A stretch of DNA of 13,864 nucleotides. Origin: Spirochaetaceae bacterium (GTDB taxonomy: Bacteria; Spirochaetota; Spirochaetia; Treponematales; Breznakiellaceae). The notes under the pieces are model-generated. The model was not told the origin of the DNA, ran no database searches, and was given only the letters and a program-made list of their open reading frames with translations. The position numbers were made by a program, and so were the translations under genes. The number at the start of each line of letters is the position of its first letter. Within the stretch, counting starts at the first letter, position 1. The DNA lies in assembly GCA_031284085.1 (NCBI GenBank), contig JAITAM010000120.1, forward strand, positions 1-13,864. Direction: 5' to 3'. This document shows positions 6,667-13,864 of this stretch, piece after piece.

Positions 6667-6698
6667 GAGAGCTGCCTGAGCGCAGGATACACAAGAAA

Positions 6699-6721
6699 GG
6701 CGGTGCTATTGTTGTACCGCC
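6699..6721 (+). other. Short hairpin after the zinc-receptor gene
   Basis: GGCGGT (6699-6704) pairs with ACCGCC (6716-6721) around an 11-nt loop, 33 bp after the stop codon and 10 bp before the main terminator. It has no T tract; it may protect the mRNA 3' end. Confidence 0.45.
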
Positions 6722-6730
6722 GGCACACAA

Positions 6731-6768
6731 AAAAAGACGGCGTATCATTTGATCGCCGTCTTTTTCAT
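6731..6768 (+). terminator. Strong rho-independent terminator, symmetric
   Basis: A perfect 12-bp stem pairs AAAAAGACGGCG (6731-6742) with CGCCGTCTTTTT (6754-6765). The loop can add ATC/GAT pairs. The A tract before and T tract after make it work in either direction. It ends the zinc-receptor transcript. Confidence 0.93.
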
Positions 6769-6806
6769 TTGAAAGCGCCGTATTTTTGTCTGTGCTTGTT
6801 TCTTTC

Positions 6807-7088
6807 AGACGAAGGGCTGCACGGCCGCTACCGGTGTAGCGCCGAAGCTCAGGAATAGGCTGGTGGCTGCTGCCCTGAGGAATGGGGGTCAGACCTCAGA
6901 CTGCGCCTTTAAGACGAAGAGCTGCACGGTCGCTCCCGGTGCAGCGCCGAAGCTCAGAAATAGGCCGGTGGCTGCTGCCCTGAGGAATGGGGGTCAGACC
7001 TCGAACTGCGCCTTTAAGACAAAGAAGCTGCATGGCCACTCATGGTGCAACGCCGAAGCTCAGGAATAGGCCGGTGGCTGCTGGCCTG
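6807..7088 (+). repeat. Three tandem units of about 105 bp
   Basis: Units begin at 6807, 6912 and 7017; the third is more diverged and incomplete. Each starts AGACRAAG and carries an inverted repeat of the form GCTGCAC...GTGCAGC (clearest at 6921-6945), then GCCGAAGCTCAG, AATAGGC and GGTGGCTGCTG. Units 1 and 2 also contain GGGGTCAGACCTC (6885-6897 and 6990-7002). A frame stays open at 6863-7069, but it translates the repeat twice and has no start signal, so I do not call a gene. Nothing else is evident in 7089-7190. Confidence 0.88.
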
Positions 7089-7192
7089 TAGTATAAGCTG
7101 TGCTGGGGTTAGTAGAAACTGCGGCAGACGGAGATAATATTGACCTTGAGATGCAGGGCCTTCCGCATTTTCTGGCCGAAACGCGCCGGCTA

Positions 7193-7221
7193 TTGCCATA
7201 ATACAAGCTTTTCATTATTTT
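7193..7221 (+). promoter_or_regulatory. Possible clpB promoter
   Basis: TTGCCA (7193-7198), a 17-bp spacer and TATTTT (7216-7221), each matching the sigma-70 consensus at four or more of six positions. The start point would fall on or next to the ATG at 7228, and no Shine-Dalgarno sequence is present. No CIRCE element is visible. Confidence 0.4.
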
Positions 7222-7227
7222 ATAGCT

Positions 7228-9795
7228 ATGAATTATGAAAAATTAACGGTGAAAACACAGGGATTGCTCCATGAGGCAAGCGATAATGCGCAAAAAGCCG
7301 ATCATGGGCAGATCGAGGTAGAACACGTGCTGTCGGCCTTGCTCAAACAAGAGGACGGCATCGTTGCCGCCGTGCTTGAGCGTATCGGCGCTGACAGAAA
7401 CGCCCTCCTAGCCGCTGTCAACGGCCTGCTGGACGGCCTTCCTAAAGTCTACGGTTCTGCCGCGCAACTATACTTGTCGAACGCGGCTGATAAGGTGCTT
7501 GCCAAAGCACAGGCAGAAGCAGAGGCCCTCCATGACGCCTACGTTTCGGCTGAGCATATCCTTATTGCCATAGCCGGTTCCGAAGGAAAGGCCGCAGCGC
7601 TGCTTCAGAAGGCCGGCCTTCATAAAAATACCGTTCTTGAGGCGCTCAAGCAGCTGCGCGGGGCAAGCCGTATTACTGACCCCGAAGGCGAGGTGCAGTT
7701 CCAAGTTTTGGAGCGCTACTGCCGAGATTTGACGGCCCTTGCCCGCCAAGAAAAATTGGACCCGGTTATAGGCCGGGATGAGGAGATACGCCGAGTTATG
7801 CAAGTTTTGTCGCGGAGGACAAAGAACAACCCTGTGCTTATAGGCGAGCCGGGTGTGGGTAAGACGGCGATAGTTGAGGGGTTGGCGCGGCGCATTGTTA
7901 CAGGCGATGTGCCTGAGTCGCTTAAGGACAAGCGGGTTTTATCGCTTGATTTGGGGGCGTTGATTGCCGGCGCAAAGTTCCGCGGGGAGTTTGAAGAGCG
8001 GCTTAAAGCGCTTCTGAGCGAGATTCAGGGGGCTCAAGGGACTGTCATTCTATTTATTGACGAGCTGCACAGCCTTATCGGTGCGGGCGCTGCCGAAGGC
8101 GCGACTGACGCCTCCAATTTGCTCAAGCCTGCCCTTGCACGCGGCGAGCTGCGCTGTATCGGCGCAACGACGCTTGATGAATACCGCAAGCACATTGAGA
8201 AAGATGCGGCTTTCGAGCGGCGTTTCCAGCAGGTTTATACGCCTGAGCCTTCTGTAGAAGATACCATCGCTATCCTGCGCGGCTTGCAGGAACGTTACGA
8301 GATTCATCACGGGGTGCGTATAAAAGATGAAGCTCTTGTGGCGGCCGCGGCTCTATCCGACCGGTATATTAGCGCACGCTTCCTGCCGGATAAGGCAATA
8401 GATTTGATTGACGAGGCGGCAAGCAGGCTAAAGATGGAACTTGACAGCCGTCCAACCGAGCTTGATAAGATAGAGCGCCGTCTTTTGCAGCTATCTATAG
8501 AGCAGCACGCCCTCTCGCGTGAGGATGATCCGGCGTCAAAGGACCGGCTTAATAAGTTAAAGCGTGAAATTGCTGATCTGAGCGCTGATAGGGATGAAAT
8601 GGCCGCGCGGTGGACGCATGAAAAGCAAAGTATTGAGCGTATCAGAACCTTGAAGCAGCGGATAGAGGAGCTGAAAATAGAGGAAGGCCGCTATGAGCGT
8701 GAAGGAAACCTCACCCAAGCTGCGAAGCTGAAGTATGGCCGCATCCCTGAAGTAAAGAAGGAGCTGAATGTTTTAACTGAGTCGGCGGAAGATACAAAGC
8801 AAGGGAAGGTTTTGCTTAGGGAAGAGGTGAGCGAAGATGATATTGCTGTGGTAGTATCGGCATGGACCGGTATTCCGGTATCAAAGATGCTGCGTGGAGA
8901 GATGCAAAAGTACCTTGAGCTGGAGAAAGCCCTTGAACAGCGTGTTGTGGGGCAAGGCGAAGCTTTGCGGGCGGTATCCGATGCGATCCGGCGCAACAAA
9001 GCCGGCTTGTCCGATTCGGATCGTCCATTTGGTTCTTTTCTCTTTTTAGGACCGACCGGTGTCGGCAAGACGGAGCTGGCCAAATCTCTTGCCGAATTCT
9101 TATTCAGCGACGAACGGGCAATGACCCGCATAGATATGACTGAATACGGTGAAAAACATTCGGTAAGCCGCCTTATCGGCGCGCCGCCGGGGTATGTGGG
9201 CTATGAGCAGGGAGGGCAGTTGACTGAGGCGGTAAGGCGCCGCCCTTACAGCGTAGTCTTGTTTGATGAGATTGAAAAAGCGCATCCGGAGCTGTTTAAT
9301 GTATTTCTCCAGCTTCTTGATGATGGACGCCTCACCGACAGCCAAGGGCGGGTCGTCAACTTTAAGAATGTCATTATCATTATGACCAGCAACCTAGGTT
9401 CAAATCTTATTCTGAATACCAAGCCTACTGTTGACTTGAAAGAAAGCTTGCAGGAATTGCTTGAACAGCGCTTTATGCCTGAATTCTTAAACCGGATAGA
9501 TGAGACGGTTATCTTTAACCGGCTCGGTCAAGAGGAAATAAAGCGTATTGTGGATATACAGCTAAAGCGGTTGGGAGAGCGGCTTTCAAGCCGGAATATT
9601 ACGCTTGATCTGACGGAGGAAGCGAAAAACATACTTGCCGATCACGGCTACGACCCGAACTTCGGCGCTCGGACGCTAAAACGCACCATACAAGCCGAAC
9701 TGGAAAACCCTCTTGCCAGAGCGATCATAGCCGGTAAAATCAAAGACGGCGAGACTGTGCATGTCGAAGCGTGTGAAGACGCTCTGGTATTTTAG
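7228..9795 (+). CDS. clpB: ATP-dependent disaggregase ClpB
   Basis: ClpB is a cytosolic Hsp100 chaperone. As a hexamer it threads aggregated proteins through its pore, together with DnaK/DnaJ/GrpE. The length (855 residues) is normal. Domains in order: a double Clp-N repeat (1-150); AAA+ domain 1 with Walker A GEPGVGKT (206-213) and Walker B LFIDE (275-279); a middle coiled-coil domain (about 405-530), rich in charged heptads, that separates ClpB from ClpA and ClpC; and AAA+ domain 2 with Walker A GPTGVGKT (608-615) and Walker B VVLFDE (676-681). The IGL/IGF loop needed to bind ClpP is not evident, which fits a disaggregase. The ATG matches the normal family N-terminus. The stop lies 25 bp before coaE, so the genes are probably co-transcribed. 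Confidence 0.97.
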   Translation: MNYEKLTVKTQGLLHEASDNAQKADHGQIEVEHVLSALLKQEDGIVAAVLERIGADRNALLAAVNGLLDGLPKVYGSAAQLYLSNAADKVLAKAQAEAEALHDAYVSAEHILIAIAGSEGKAAALLQKAGLHKNTVLEALKQLRGASRITDPEGEVQFQVLERYCRDLTALARQEKLDPVIGRDEEIRRVMQVLSRRTKNNPVLIGEPGVGKTAIVEGLARRIVTGDVPESLKDKRVLSLDLGALIAGAKFRGEFEERLKALLSEIQGAQGTVILFIDELHSLIGAGAAEGATDASNLLKPALARGELRCIGATTLDEYRKHIEKDAAFERRFQQVYTPEPSVEDTIAILRGLQERYEIHHGVRIKDEALVAAAALSDRYISARFLPDKAIDLIDEAASRLKMELDSRPTELDKIERRLLQLSIEQHALSREDDPASKDRLNKLKREIADLSADRDEMAARWTHEKQSIERIRTLKQRIEELKIEEGRYEREGNLTQAAKLKYGRIPEVKKELNVLTESAEDTKQGKVLLREEVSEDDIAVVVSAWTGIPVSKMLRGEMQKYLELEKALEQRVVGQGEALRAVSDAIRRNKAGLSDSDRPFGSFLFLGPTGVGKTELAKSLAEFLFSDERAMTRIDMTEYGEKHSVSRLIGAPPGYVGYEQGGQLTEAVRRRPYSVVLFDEIEKAHPELFNVFLQLLDDGRLTDSQGRVVNFKNVIIIMTSNLGSNLILNTKPTVDLKESLQELLEQRFMPEFLNRIDETVIFNRLGQEEIKRIVDIQLKRLGERLSSRNITLDLTEEAKNILADHGYDPNFGARTLKRTIQAELENPLARAIIAGKIKDGETVHVEACEDALVF

Positions 9796-9820
9796 GGTAG
9801 AATTATTTTAAGGTAGAACT

Positions 9821-10456
9821 ATGTATAACTCTCTTTCTGTTTCTAATCCCCTCCTTATCGGCTTGACCGGTTTATGCTGCGCCGGAAAGAATTACGTTGC
9901 ATCTTTTTTGGAGAAAGCAGGATTTGCGGTTCTTGATTTGGATTTGGTTGGGCATAAGGTGCTTGAGATAGAAAAGGAAACGATAGTCAAAGAATTCGGC
10001 GATTCTGTGCTGCGCGAAGACGGCAGCGTTGATCGCAGACTTCTGAGCGCCGTTGTTTTTAATGCACCGGAAAAACTACACAAGCTTGAGGCTATAGTGC
10101 ATCCTGCAGTTGATCGGTTTACGGTAGATTGGCTTAAAGAGCATAGCGGACGTATCTGTGTTCTTAATGCAGCATTGCTGCATAAATCGGCATTTTTTCG
10201 CCATCTTCACTGCCTTATCATAGTTAAAGCTTCATTTATTACACGTTTAATTCGAGCAAAGCGCCGTGATAATCTTCCTTTGTCAGTTCTATTGAAGCGT
10301 TTCAAGAGCCAGAGGCACTTTGTTTCTCAAGATCTACCCCAAAATGCCGATATTCATTTTATAATAAATGAGAGATTCCTAGGTTTACGTTTTAATGCAA
10401 ATAAACTTAACGATCAAATACAAGACATTCTGTCAAAGGTTAAGAGACAGGAATAA
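9821..10456 (+). CDS. coaE: Dephospho-CoA kinase (CoaE)
   Basis: CoaE catalyses the last step of coenzyme A synthesis: ATP-dependent phosphorylation of the ribose 3'-OH of dephospho-CoA, in the cytosol. The 211 residues are normal for the family. The P-loop is GLTGLCCAGKN (14-24), followed by the substrate-side LDLDLVGHKVL (38-48), VDRRLLSAVVF, HPAV and the lid region RAKRRDNLPLSVLLKRF, RHF. The P-loop ends in GKN, whereas GKS or GKT is usual; that residue normally helps hold Mg2+. The second half is less conserved than usual. AAGG (9810-9813) lies 7 bp before the ATG. The next gene begins 2 bp after the stop. Confidence 0.88.
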   Translation: MYNSLSVSNPLLIGLTGLCCAGKNYVASFLEKAGFAVLDLDLVGHKVLEIEKETIVKEFGDSVLREDGSVDRRLLSAVVFNAPEKLHKLEAIVHPAVDRFTVDWLKEHSGRICVLNAALLHKSAFFRHLHCLIIVKASFITRLIRAKRRDNLPLSVLLKRFKSQRHFVSQDLPQNADIHFIINERFLGLRFNANKLNDQIQDILSKVKRQE

Positions 10457-10458
10457 AT

Positions 10459-11220
10459 ATGGATAAGAAAAAATTATTGATTATGGTCATTTGTATAGGA
10501 TTTTTTTTGGTCATAATTATCGGCGGGTCTATACTGATATTTTCACCGCGCGCTGTTCCGGCAGTTTCTCCTGTAAGTTCTACACCGCAGACTAATACTT
10601 CTTCTGATACCACGCCTGATTCAGGCGTTGCTTCTATAACGCCGACTACTCATACAACAGCAGAACAAGCTGCTGCTGCTACCAACTTCGATCCGCCTCC
10701 TTTCACCGGTTATACTGAAGACAGCGTCAATACTCCGGCGCAGGAACAAGGGGAAAGCGCTACTGTAGTTACTGTTCCTCGCCCAAGCACAGCAGGCGTG
10801 CCTAATACTACTTCGAGCGAAAATACTACCCCGCGTAGTACAACAAGACCCGCTGCTTCAACACCCGCTACTTCTACTCCAAAAGCCGCCCCTACGCCGG
10901 CATCTGCCGCAAAGCCTGCGCCGCAGACGGTAACAACAAGTCCGCCTCAGGCGTCTAAGACAGCGCCCGCTAATAGCTATTGGATTCAGACCGGCTCATT
11001 CTCTACCTTGACACGGGCGGAAAGCGCCAAAGAGCTGCTGATGACAAAGGGGTTCAGCTCCATCATAGAAAGCAGCGATGTTCATGGTGAAATGTTTTAT
11101 CGAGTGCGCGTCGGCCCTTATACATCTAAAAATGAAGCGGAGTATTGGCTTCCTATTGTTAAGGCAATAGAAGGCTTTGAAAGTAGTCTCGTCTGGCAAA
11201 CCCAATCACAGCAATCCTAA
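10459..11220 (+). CDS. SPOR-domain inner-membrane protein
   Basis: This is a 253-residue bitopic membrane protein. A short basic N-terminus (MDKKK) and one helix (about 6-28) anchor it. A long periplasmic linker rich in Thr, Pro, Ala and Ser (30-170) leads to a C-terminal SPOR domain (about 173-247: SYWIQTGSFSTLTRAESAKEL, GFSSIIES, FYRVRVGPYTSKNEAEYWL). SPOR domains bind peptidoglycan glycan strands stripped of stem peptides and so localise proteins to division sites, as in FtsN and DedD. A role in septal wall remodelling is likely but inferred from the family. Its start lies 2 bp after coaE, with AGGA (10449-10452) 6 bp before the ATG. It ends 2 bp before the convergent aspS stop, with no terminator between. 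Confidence 0.87.
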   Translation: MDKKKLLIMVICIGFFLVIIIGGSILIFSPRAVPAVSPVSSTPQTNTSSDTTPDSGVASITPTTHTTAEQAAAATNFDPPPFTGYTEDSVNTPAQEQGESATVVTVPRPSTAGVPNTTSSENTTPRSTTRPAASTPATSTPKAAPTPASAAKPAPQTVTTSPPQASKTAPANSYWIQTGSFSTLTRAESAKELLMTKGFSSIIESSDVHGEMFYRVRVGPYTSKNEAEYWLPIVKAIEGFESSLVWQTQSQQS

Positions 11221-11222
11221 TC

Positions 11223-13061
11223 CTAATCTTCATCCTGATCCTTAATACTTAGATGTAATTCTTGTAACTGTTCTTCTGTAACCTTGCCGGGGCAGTCGTC
11301 CATAGGGCTTATGGCAAAGGAGTTTTTAGGGAAGGCGATAACTTCTTTTATAGAGGTTTGTCCTGCCATAAGCATAACAAGACGGTCCAAACCCGGTGCA
11401 ATACCTCCGTGAGGAGGAGCGCCGAACTTAAAAGCCGTGGTTAAGAACCCAAACCTTTTTTCAGCTTCGGTCGGATCAAGCCCAACAATAGCAAAAATAC
11501 GTTTCTGTAATGCCGGATCGTGGATACGAATAGAGCCGGATGCAAGCTCGCAGCCATTAAGAACAAGATCGTATAAATCACCCAGTACAGCACCCGGATC
11601 GCTTTCCAAAACGGCGTGGAAACGCTCCTGCGGATACGAAAACATGTGGTGCGCAGCCTCCCAATGCTTTTCCTCCTCGTTGAACTCAAAAAGTGGAAAG
11701 TCCACAATCCATACAAATTCAAATTTGCTCGGATCGCAGAGCTTGAGGTCTTTGCCAAGTTTTGAACGTACAGCTCCAAGGCTGCTGTTAGCTATCCGGC
11801 GCTTTGAATCCGCTGCCATCATAATCAAATCCCCCGGCTTAGCGCCTAAGGTCTTGACGATTTCTGCAGCCTGCACTGCAAAGAATTTCGCGGCCCCGCC
11901 TTCAAGAGCCGGCTCACTTTCCGTGCCGGCTACTTTCATCCATGCCAAAACTTTCGCTTTGTAAATCTTTGCCTGAGCCTCTAATTCCTCGATCTGTTTG
12001 CGTGAATAACCTGCGCCTCCCGGAACAACAAGAGCCTTTACTCCGCCTCCTGCCGCCGTAATGCCTTGAGCAAGACTCGCCGCTCTTTCTGCATCGCCTT
12101 GTGCAAGGGCGTCTTTGAATGCGTTGAACGATGAGCATTCTGCAAAGGCGCCGAAATCCTGCAAGGGCATGGCGAAACGGAGGTCCGGCTTGTCCGTGCC
12201 GTACCGCTCTTGCGCCTCATAGTAGCTCATACGAGTAAAATGCGCCGCAAGCTCAAGGTTCAAAGTCTTCTTGAAGACATAGCCTAAAAGCCCTTCGGTC
12301 ATAGCTAAAATATCATCGCGGCTTACAAAAGCCATCTCAATATCAATTTGAGTAAACTCCGGCTGGCGGTCTCCACGGGCGTCTTCATCACGGTAGCATC
12401 GGGCTATTTGAAAATACTTATCGAACCCGCCGACCATTAAAAGCTGTTTGTATAGCTGGGGAGACTGCGGCAGCGCATAGAATTTCCCCGGATACAGCCT
12501 TGAGGGTACAAGATAATCACGCGCTCCCTCAGGGGTCGATTTAATAAACGTGGGCGTCTCAATCTCGAGAAAACCCTGTGCATTCATCCATTCACGCACG
12601 GCAAAAGTAACTGCGCTGCGCAGTTTGATCCTGTTTTGCATACCGCCTGAGCGCAAATCGAGGTAGCGGTATTTAAGGCGGAGGTCTTCATTGGCATTAC
12701 TTTCTTCATCAATCTGAAAAGGAAGGACCGAAGCGCCGTTAAGCACAACGATTTTCTGCGCCGCAACTTCTATTGCACCGGTTGGCATTTGCGGGTTTGT
12801 CATAGGGGCGGGCCTTTCTCTGACCGTTCCTTCCACAGCTATACAGCACTCGTTGTGCAGTTGAGCAACCAGTTCCGCCAATTCGGAGGGCGCATGAGCA
12901 TCCACCACTACTTGAGTGATGCCGTAGCGATCCCGCATATTGATAAAAGAAACGCCGCCGTGTTCCCGTTTCCGATGAACCCAACCGTTCAAAACTACTA
13001 CCGTGCCGGCATCACTTTGCCGTAACATTCCGCAATTAACGGTACGCTTAAAAAACTCCAT
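11223..13061 (-). CDS. aspS: Aspartyl-tRNA synthetase, bacterial type
   Basis: This class IIb synthetase charges tRNA-Asp with aspartate (612 residues from the chosen start). Visible parts: an N-terminal OB-fold anticodon-binding domain (about 20-110, GWVHRKREHGG, FINMRDRYGITQVV); TPEGARDYLVPSR (176-188) and QSPQLYKQ (199-206) at the active site; motif 2 FQIARCYRDEDARGDRQPEF (217-236); the bacterial GAD insertion (about 290-420); and motif 3 GIAPGLDRL (553-561). ATG 13061 gives the normal N-terminus MEFFKRTVNCG. Upstream ATGs at 13073 and 13166 are rejected: the first overlaps the promoter -10 and the second lies in tandem repeats. His34 (EHGG) matches the His reported in non-discriminating AspRS, so it may also charge tRNA-Asn. 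Confidence 0.96.
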   Translation of the reverse strand: MEFFKRTVNCGMLRQSDAGTVVVLNGWVHRKREHGGVSFINMRDRYGITQVVVDAHAPSELAELVAQLHNECCIAVEGTVRERPAPMTNPQMPTGAIEVAAQKIVVLNGASVLPFQIDEESNANEDLRLKYRYLDLRSGGMQNRIKLRSAVTFAVREWMNAQGFLEIETPTFIKSTPEGARDYLVPSRLYPGKFYALPQSPQLYKQLLMVGGFDKYFQIARCYRDEDARGDRQPEFTQIDIEMAFVSRDDILAMTEGLLGYVFKKTLNLELAAHFTRMSYYEAQERYGTDKPDLRFAMPLQDFGAFAECSSFNAFKDALAQGDAERAASLAQGITAAGGGVKALVVPGGAGYSRKQIEELEAQAKIYKAKVLAWMKVAGTESEPALEGGAAKFFAVQAAEIVKTLGAKPGDLIMMAADSKRRIANSSLGAVRSKLGKDLKLCDPSKFEFVWIVDFPLFEFNEEEKHWEAAHHMFSYPQERFHAVLESDPGAVLGDLYDLVLNGCELASGSIRIHDPALQKRIFAIVGLDPTEAEKRFGFLTTAFKFGAPPHGGIAPGLDRLVMLMAGQTSIKEVIAFPKNSFAISPMDDCPGKVTEEQLQELHLSIKDQDED

Positions 13062-13071
13062 AATGTAAAGC

Positions 13072-13100
13072 ATGGTAATACCGGAACCATACCCTGTCAA
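13072..13100 (-). promoter_or_regulatory. aspS promoter
   Basis: On the minus strand, TTGACA (13100-13095), a 17-bp spacer and TACCAT (13077-13072). The predicted transcription start, near 13064-13066, is only about 3-5 bases before the ATG at 13061. No Shine-Dalgarno sequence is seen. Confidence 0.6.
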
Positions 13101-13130
13101 TACCGCCCGTCCGAATCGAAGCCTCATAAG

Positions 13131-13256
13131 GGAAGCTCTCCACACTACGCGGAGGAACGTCTCCACACTACGCGATGGAACATCTCCACACTACGCGATG
13201 GAAGCTCTCCACACTACGCGATGGAAGCTCTCCACACTACGCGGTGGAAGCTCTCC
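13131..13256. repeat. 23-bp tandem array, five full units
   Basis: Units begin at 13137, 13160, 13183, 13206 and 13229, with a truncated one at 13252; the period is exactly 23 bp. The core is TCTCCACACTACGCG followed by a variable RWGGAA and 2-3 more bases. It lies just upstream of the aspS promoter, so readings that extend aspS upstream run into it. No dyad symmetry is evident in the unit. Confidence 0.9.
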
Positions 13257-13268
13257 TCCAAGTCAAAG

Positions 13269-13635
13269 GGGTCAGACCTCATCAGGATCTGACAGGCCGA
13301 AACCATAGGGTCAGACCTCTAGCCCAAAACAGGTCAGACCTCTGGCCCAAAACAGGTCAGACCTCTGGCCCAAAACAGGTCAGACCTCAAACCCAAAACA
13401 GGTCAGACCTCCAAGCCAAATCAGGTCAGACCTCCAACCCAAAACAGGTCAGACCTCAGCCAAAACAGGTCAGACCTCCAACCCAAAACAGGTCAGACCT
13501 CAGCCAAAACAGGTCAGACCTCTAGCCCAAAACAGGTCAGACCTCTAGCCCAAATCAGGTCAGACCTCTAGCCCAAAACAGGTCAGACCTCTGGCCAAAA
13601 CAGGTCAGACCTCTAGCCCAAATCAGGTCAGACCT
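13269..13635 (+). repeat. Array of 16 palindromes AGGTCAGACCT at 21-23 bp pitch
   Basis: The first two copies (13269 and 13308) have G as first base and are 39 bp apart. Exact 11-mers then start at 13331, 13354, 13377, 13400, 13423, 13446, 13467, 13490, 13511, 13534, 13557, 13580, 13602 and 13625. Linkers are 10-12 bp, such as CTAGCCCAAAAC, CTGGCCCAAAAC, CCAACCCAAAAC and CAGCCAAAAC. All linkers are CAAA-rich and vary, whereas the palindrome does not vary across 14 copies. A damaged copy may lie at 13284-13293. Open frames through the array (for example NRSDL repeats) are by-products. Confidence 0.95.
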
Positions 13636-13645
13636 CACCTTGCTG

Positions 13646-13755
13646 CTATCAGGCAAAAAGCCGTACGCAACCTTTAATACAGCAACCTTTGAAACAGGCT
13701 GGCCTGCAAAAAGCCGTACGCCACCTTTGATACAGCAACCTTTGAAACAGCCTGC
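13646..13755 (+). repeat. 53-bp direct duplication related to the box after the transposase
   Basis: GCAAAAAGCCGTACG begins at 13653 and again at 13706. After each copy come CMACCTTTRATACAG and CAACCTTTGAAACAGSCTG, with few differences over about 49 bases. The unit matches, inverted, the sequence at 466-506 behind the transposase gene. Confidence 0.85.
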
Positions 13756-13784
13756 TTGATCGCTCTATCGTGAACGGATACTAT
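13756..13784 (+). promoter_or_regulatory. Possible promoter for the gene at the right edge
   Basis: TTGATC (13756-13761), a 17-bp spacer and TACTAT (13779-13784). The leader would then contain a small hairpin, TCCGG (13794-13798) with CCGGA (13809-13813), before the ribosome binding site. Confidence 0.4.
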
Positions 13785-13837
13785 ATATGAGCCTCCGGAA
13801 TAGTTAGACCGGAAATTACCTAATAGAGAGAGTTTGT

Positions 13838-13864
13838 ATGCTTACACCAAAAATTGAACAACGA
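13838..13864 (+). CDS. Start of an unidentified gene, cut by window edge
   Basis: Nine codons, MLTPKIEQR, begin at ATG 13838 and run off the window. A purine-rich AGAGAGAG (13825-13832) lies 5 bp upstream, and a plausible promoter at 13756-13784 supports a real start. Too little is present to name a family. Confidence 0.5.

Noticed and set aside
6863..7069. Small protein gene on the plus strand
   Set aside because: The frame simply reads two 105-bp repeat units, with no ribosome binding site or recognisable domain.
13062..13166. N-terminal extension of aspS by 35 residues
   Set aside because: The extension comes from repeat and promoter DNA and is not part of the AspRS family N-terminus.
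13072..13525. Open frames with NRSDL- or LHTTRW-type repeats
   Set aside because: They follow from the 23-bp and palindrome arrays and overlap the aspS promoter.
13269..13635. CRISPR array with very short repeats
   Set aside because: The 10-12 bp linkers are related to one another and far too short to be spacers; no cas genes.

Overview
This window looks like chromosomal DNA of a diderm bacterium with about 50% G+C. The best guess is a Treponema-like spirochaete of a gut community: the aspartyl-tRNA synthetase and the ClpB / dephospho-CoA kinase / SPOR gene set fit that. The iron and zinc genes resemble those of gut Bacillota, so the lineage call is an inference of moderate strength.

Layout: (1) 1-450 is the 3' part of a REP-associated tyrosine (Y1) transposase cut by the left edge. 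(2) 451-1033 is non-coding and repeat-filled, with two copies of a small palindrome and a 21-bp tandem array. (3) 1034-4240 is a ferrous-iron operon: two FeoA-type proteins, FeoB, a FeoB-associated Cys-rich membrane peptide, then a terminator-like hairpin. (4) 4246-6666 is a zinc module: a Fur-family (probably Zur) regulator, an overlapping small membrane protein with an HDCxGxxCxxC motif, a terminator, and a periplasmic zinc-binding protein in which a ZinT domain is nested inside a ZnuA fold. No ZnuB or ZnuC gene is in the window. (5) 6667-7192 is non-coding, with a strong terminator and three 105-bp tandem units. (6) 7193-11220 is a rightward cluster: clpB, coaE and a SPOR-domain membrane protein. 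(7) 11223-13061 is aspS, convergent with that cluster and separated from it by 2 bp. (8) 13102-13755 is a dense repeat block: a 23-bp tandem array, a 16-copy palindrome array and a 53-bp duplication. (9) The first nine codons of a rightward gene lie at the right edge.

The most striking unexplained structure is the palindrome AGGTCAGACCT (or GGGTCAGACCT). It occurs 20 times by eye, always in the same orientation, and only outside genes. One copy lies 3 bp after the transposase stop codon, and 16 lie in one array at 21-23 bp pitch in which the palindrome is invariant while the linkers drift. A second sequence box just after the transposase recurs, inverted, beside that array. Together these suggest a transposase with its own repeat family, here amplified into an array. 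The second point of interest is the zinc module, with its nested ZnuA/ZinT receptor and the uncharacterised Cys/His membrane protein. Third, the regulator gene, clpB and aspS all seem to start translation within a few bases of the predicted transcription start, without a Shine-Dalgarno sequence.
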